Source: a virus
Reading direction: 5' to 3' (one strand)
Virus record (IMG/VR): IMGVR_UViG_3300020472_001612
Coordinates: 1-22,761 of that record
Length of the DNA: 22,761 nt
In this document: positions 22,118 to 22,761 of the stretch, piece after piece
Layout of the letters: the number at the start of each line of letters is the position of its first letter
How positions within the stretch are numbered: position 1 is the stretch's first letter
Translations under genes and position numbers: made by a program
Notes under the pieces: generated by a model
What the model saw: only the letters and a program-made list of their open reading frames with translations
The model's database searches: none
What the model was told of the DNA's origin: nothing

Positions 22118-22126
22118 GGTTAAATA
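22118..22126 (+). promoter_or_regulatory. Late-promoter-like element GGTTAAATA before hsp20
   Basis: This is the same nonamer as at 8723-8731, similar to the gp55-type late consensus. A start about six bases downstream would place the first transcribed bases at the foot of the hairpin at 22130-22148. Confidence 0.4.
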
Positions 22127-22129
22127 GTA

Positions 22130-22148
22130 GTGGACGCTTCGGGTCCAC
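22130..22148 (+). other. Hairpin with C(TTCG)G tetraloop in the hsp20 leader
   Basis: GTGGAC and GTCCAC pair with an inner C-TTCG-G, the very stable UUCG tetraloop; one G is bulged. It lies 34 bases before ATG 22182, with AGGAG (22169-22173) as a strong ribosome binding site 8 bases before the start. It may protect the mRNA 5' end. Confidence 0.55.
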
Positions 22149-22181
22149 AAAACACAAACTCGCTTAATAGGAGCTAATAAG

Positions 22182-22610
22182 ATGAACGCACTACAGCGCT
22201 ATCATGCTGCCAATCTTCCTGAATTGATGGAGAAGATTAACAGAAACAGCATTGGATTGGAGGACTACTTCGATCATTTTTTTAATAATGTACAGACCAC
22301 TAATTATCCTCCATATAATATTGTTACAATTAACAATGTGGAATCGAGATTAGAGATTGCCCTTGCAGGATTCAAGAAGACAGAGGTTAAAGTCTATACT
22401 CAATACGGTAAAATTATCGTAGAAGGTAATAAAGAAGACAAAAATGAATCCGAGTATGCACATAAGGGACTCGCTCAGAGGAGCTTTACGAGAGAGTGGA
22501 CTTTATCAGACGACGTAGAGGTACGGAAGGTGTCCTTCGAGGATGGACTCCTCTCAGTCGAACTGGGTAAAGTTGTTCCAGAACACCATGCTCGTAAGGA
22601 CTTCCTCTGA
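22182..22610 (+). CDS. hsp20: Hsp20-family small heat shock protein
   Basis: Small heat shock proteins hold unfolding proteins in a refoldable state without using ATP. The 142-residue protein has a variable N-terminus (MNALQRYHAANLPELMEKIN), the alpha-crystallin domain from about residue 43 ('YNIVTINNVESRLEIALAGF', 'VKVYTQYGKIIVEGNKEDK', 'AHKGLAQRSFTREWTLSDDV', then the conserved 'VSFEDGLLSVEL' signature) and a short tail. The usual C-terminal I-x-I/V is replaced by 'LGKVVPEHH'. Hsp20 is one of the standard genes of cyanomyoviruses, probably aiding protein folding during infection. AGGAG 8 bases upstream is the best ribosome binding site in the window. The gene has its own promoters and is followed by an intrinsic terminator. 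Confidence 0.94.
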   Translation: MNALQRYHAANLPELMEKINRNSIGLEDYFDHFFNNVQTTNYPPYNIVTINNVESRLEIALAGFKKTEVKVYTQYGKIIVEGNKEDKNESEYAHKGLAQRSFTREWTLSDDVEVRKVSFEDGLLSVELGKVVPEHHARKDFL

Positions 22611-22632
22611 TATCAAGAGGAAGTACTATTAC

Positions 22633-22659
22633 AAGGGGGCTTGACGGCCTCCTTTTTTT
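22633..22659 (+). terminator. Intrinsic terminator after hsp20
   Basis: AAGGGGGC (22633-22640) pairs with GCCTCCTT (22647-22654), 8 bp with one G-T pair, around the loop TTGACG; a T run follows to 22659. It lies 23 bases after the hsp20 stop. This is the clearest terminator in the window. Confidence 0.85.
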
Positions 22660-22669
22660 ATGCCATAAT
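22641..22669 (+). promoter_or_regulatory. Sigma70-type promoter overlapping the hsp20 terminator
   Basis: TTGACG (22641-22646), which forms the terminator loop, and CATAAT (22664-22669) are 17 bases apart. The expected start is near 22676, reading into the next gene or RNA off the right edge. From 22670 to 22761 I see no gene that can be assigned; TGTCC-GACG-GGACA (22675-22688) is a small hairpin. Confidence 0.5.
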
Positions 22670-22761
22670 ATATTTGTCCGACGGGACATAGGGAGTGACT
22701 GAATAATCTTTCTGGCAAATGCTGGATAAGGTGATGAGACACAGGTGGTGCTGCTTCCCCC

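Noticed and set aside
282-22689. Minus-strand open frames of 60-130 codons (for example 7746-8075, 11447-11839, 17383-17757, 22486-22689)
   Set aside because: All lie opposite strong + strand genes or the hsp20 terminator, have no ribosome binding sites and show repetitive low-complexity translations; they are shadows of the coding strand.
22670-22761. A riboswitch, small RNA or start of a gene at the right edge
   Set aside because: Only about 90 bases are visible; apart from a small hairpin and a short open frame from the ATG near 22719, nothing matches a family I can name.
1-22761. tRNA genes, CRISPR repeats, IS elements, attachment sites or origin
   Set aside because: I saw no tRNA-like cloverleaf, spaced repeats, transposase or integrase, or iteron cluster on reading through; gaps between genes are too short for most of these.

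Overview
The window looks like part of the genome of a T4-like marine cyanophage (a cyanomyovirus of Prochlorococcus or Synechococcus). Three things support this. It carries a long T4-type core (UvsY, UvsW, gp55, gp47, gp46, gp45, gp44, gp62, RegA). It is AT-rich, with genes packed tightly and all on the + strand. It also carries genes typical of cyanobacteria and their phages: a PebS-like bilin reductase, a CobS-type AAA+ ATPase, a DUF3110 protein, an NdhS-like protein, PurM, PurN, PyrE and Hsp20. I saw no tRNA, rRNA, CRISPR array, integrase or insertion sequence.

Layout. Positions 1-894 hold the end of a structural block: an edge-truncated glycine-rich small protein and a tail-tube-fold protein. 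Positions 884-4794 hold UvsY and UvsW (recombination), a NodU-type carbamoyltransferase and a possible Sm-like protein. A strong doubled sigma70-type promoter (4841-4879) then starts the block gp55 (late sigma factor), two micro-ORFs, gp47, a DUF3110 protein and gp46, ending at 8721. Positions 8799-12209 hold a metalloprotease-motif/VWA protein and its MoxR/CobS-like AAA+ partner; each has its own likely promoter. From 12196 to 22066 the genes form one nearly gapless run: membrane peptide, PebS, DUF3310 protein, sliding clamp gp45, small protein, 2OG-Fe(II) oxygenase, clamp loader gp44, micro-ORF, NdhS-like protein, PyrE, membrane protein, DUF4338/DruA-like protein, PurM, two small proteins, PurN, clamp-loader small subunit gp62, RegA and a second 2OG-Fe(II) oxygenase. 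Hsp20 follows behind its own promoter region and is closed by a clear intrinsic terminator.

How it fits together. The core genes supply recombination-dependent replication (UvsY/UvsW/gp46/gp47), the polymerase clamp and its loader (gp45/gp44/gp62), and the switch to late transcription (gp55, which in T4 acts with gp45). The metabolic genes serve nucleotide supply (PyrE, PurM, PurN) and host photosynthetic physiology (PebS, possibly the NdhS-like protein). In T4 the order 45-44-62-regA is continuous; here about 4.1 kb of metabolic and unknown genes lies between gp44 and gp62.

Most interesting: the HExxH+VWA protein paired with an AAA+ ATPase, the PebS homologue whose two catalytic Asp residues align, the NdhS-like protein, the DruA-like protein, and compact promoter designs (promoters doubled with a 10-bp offset, and promoters built into hairpins or a terminator).
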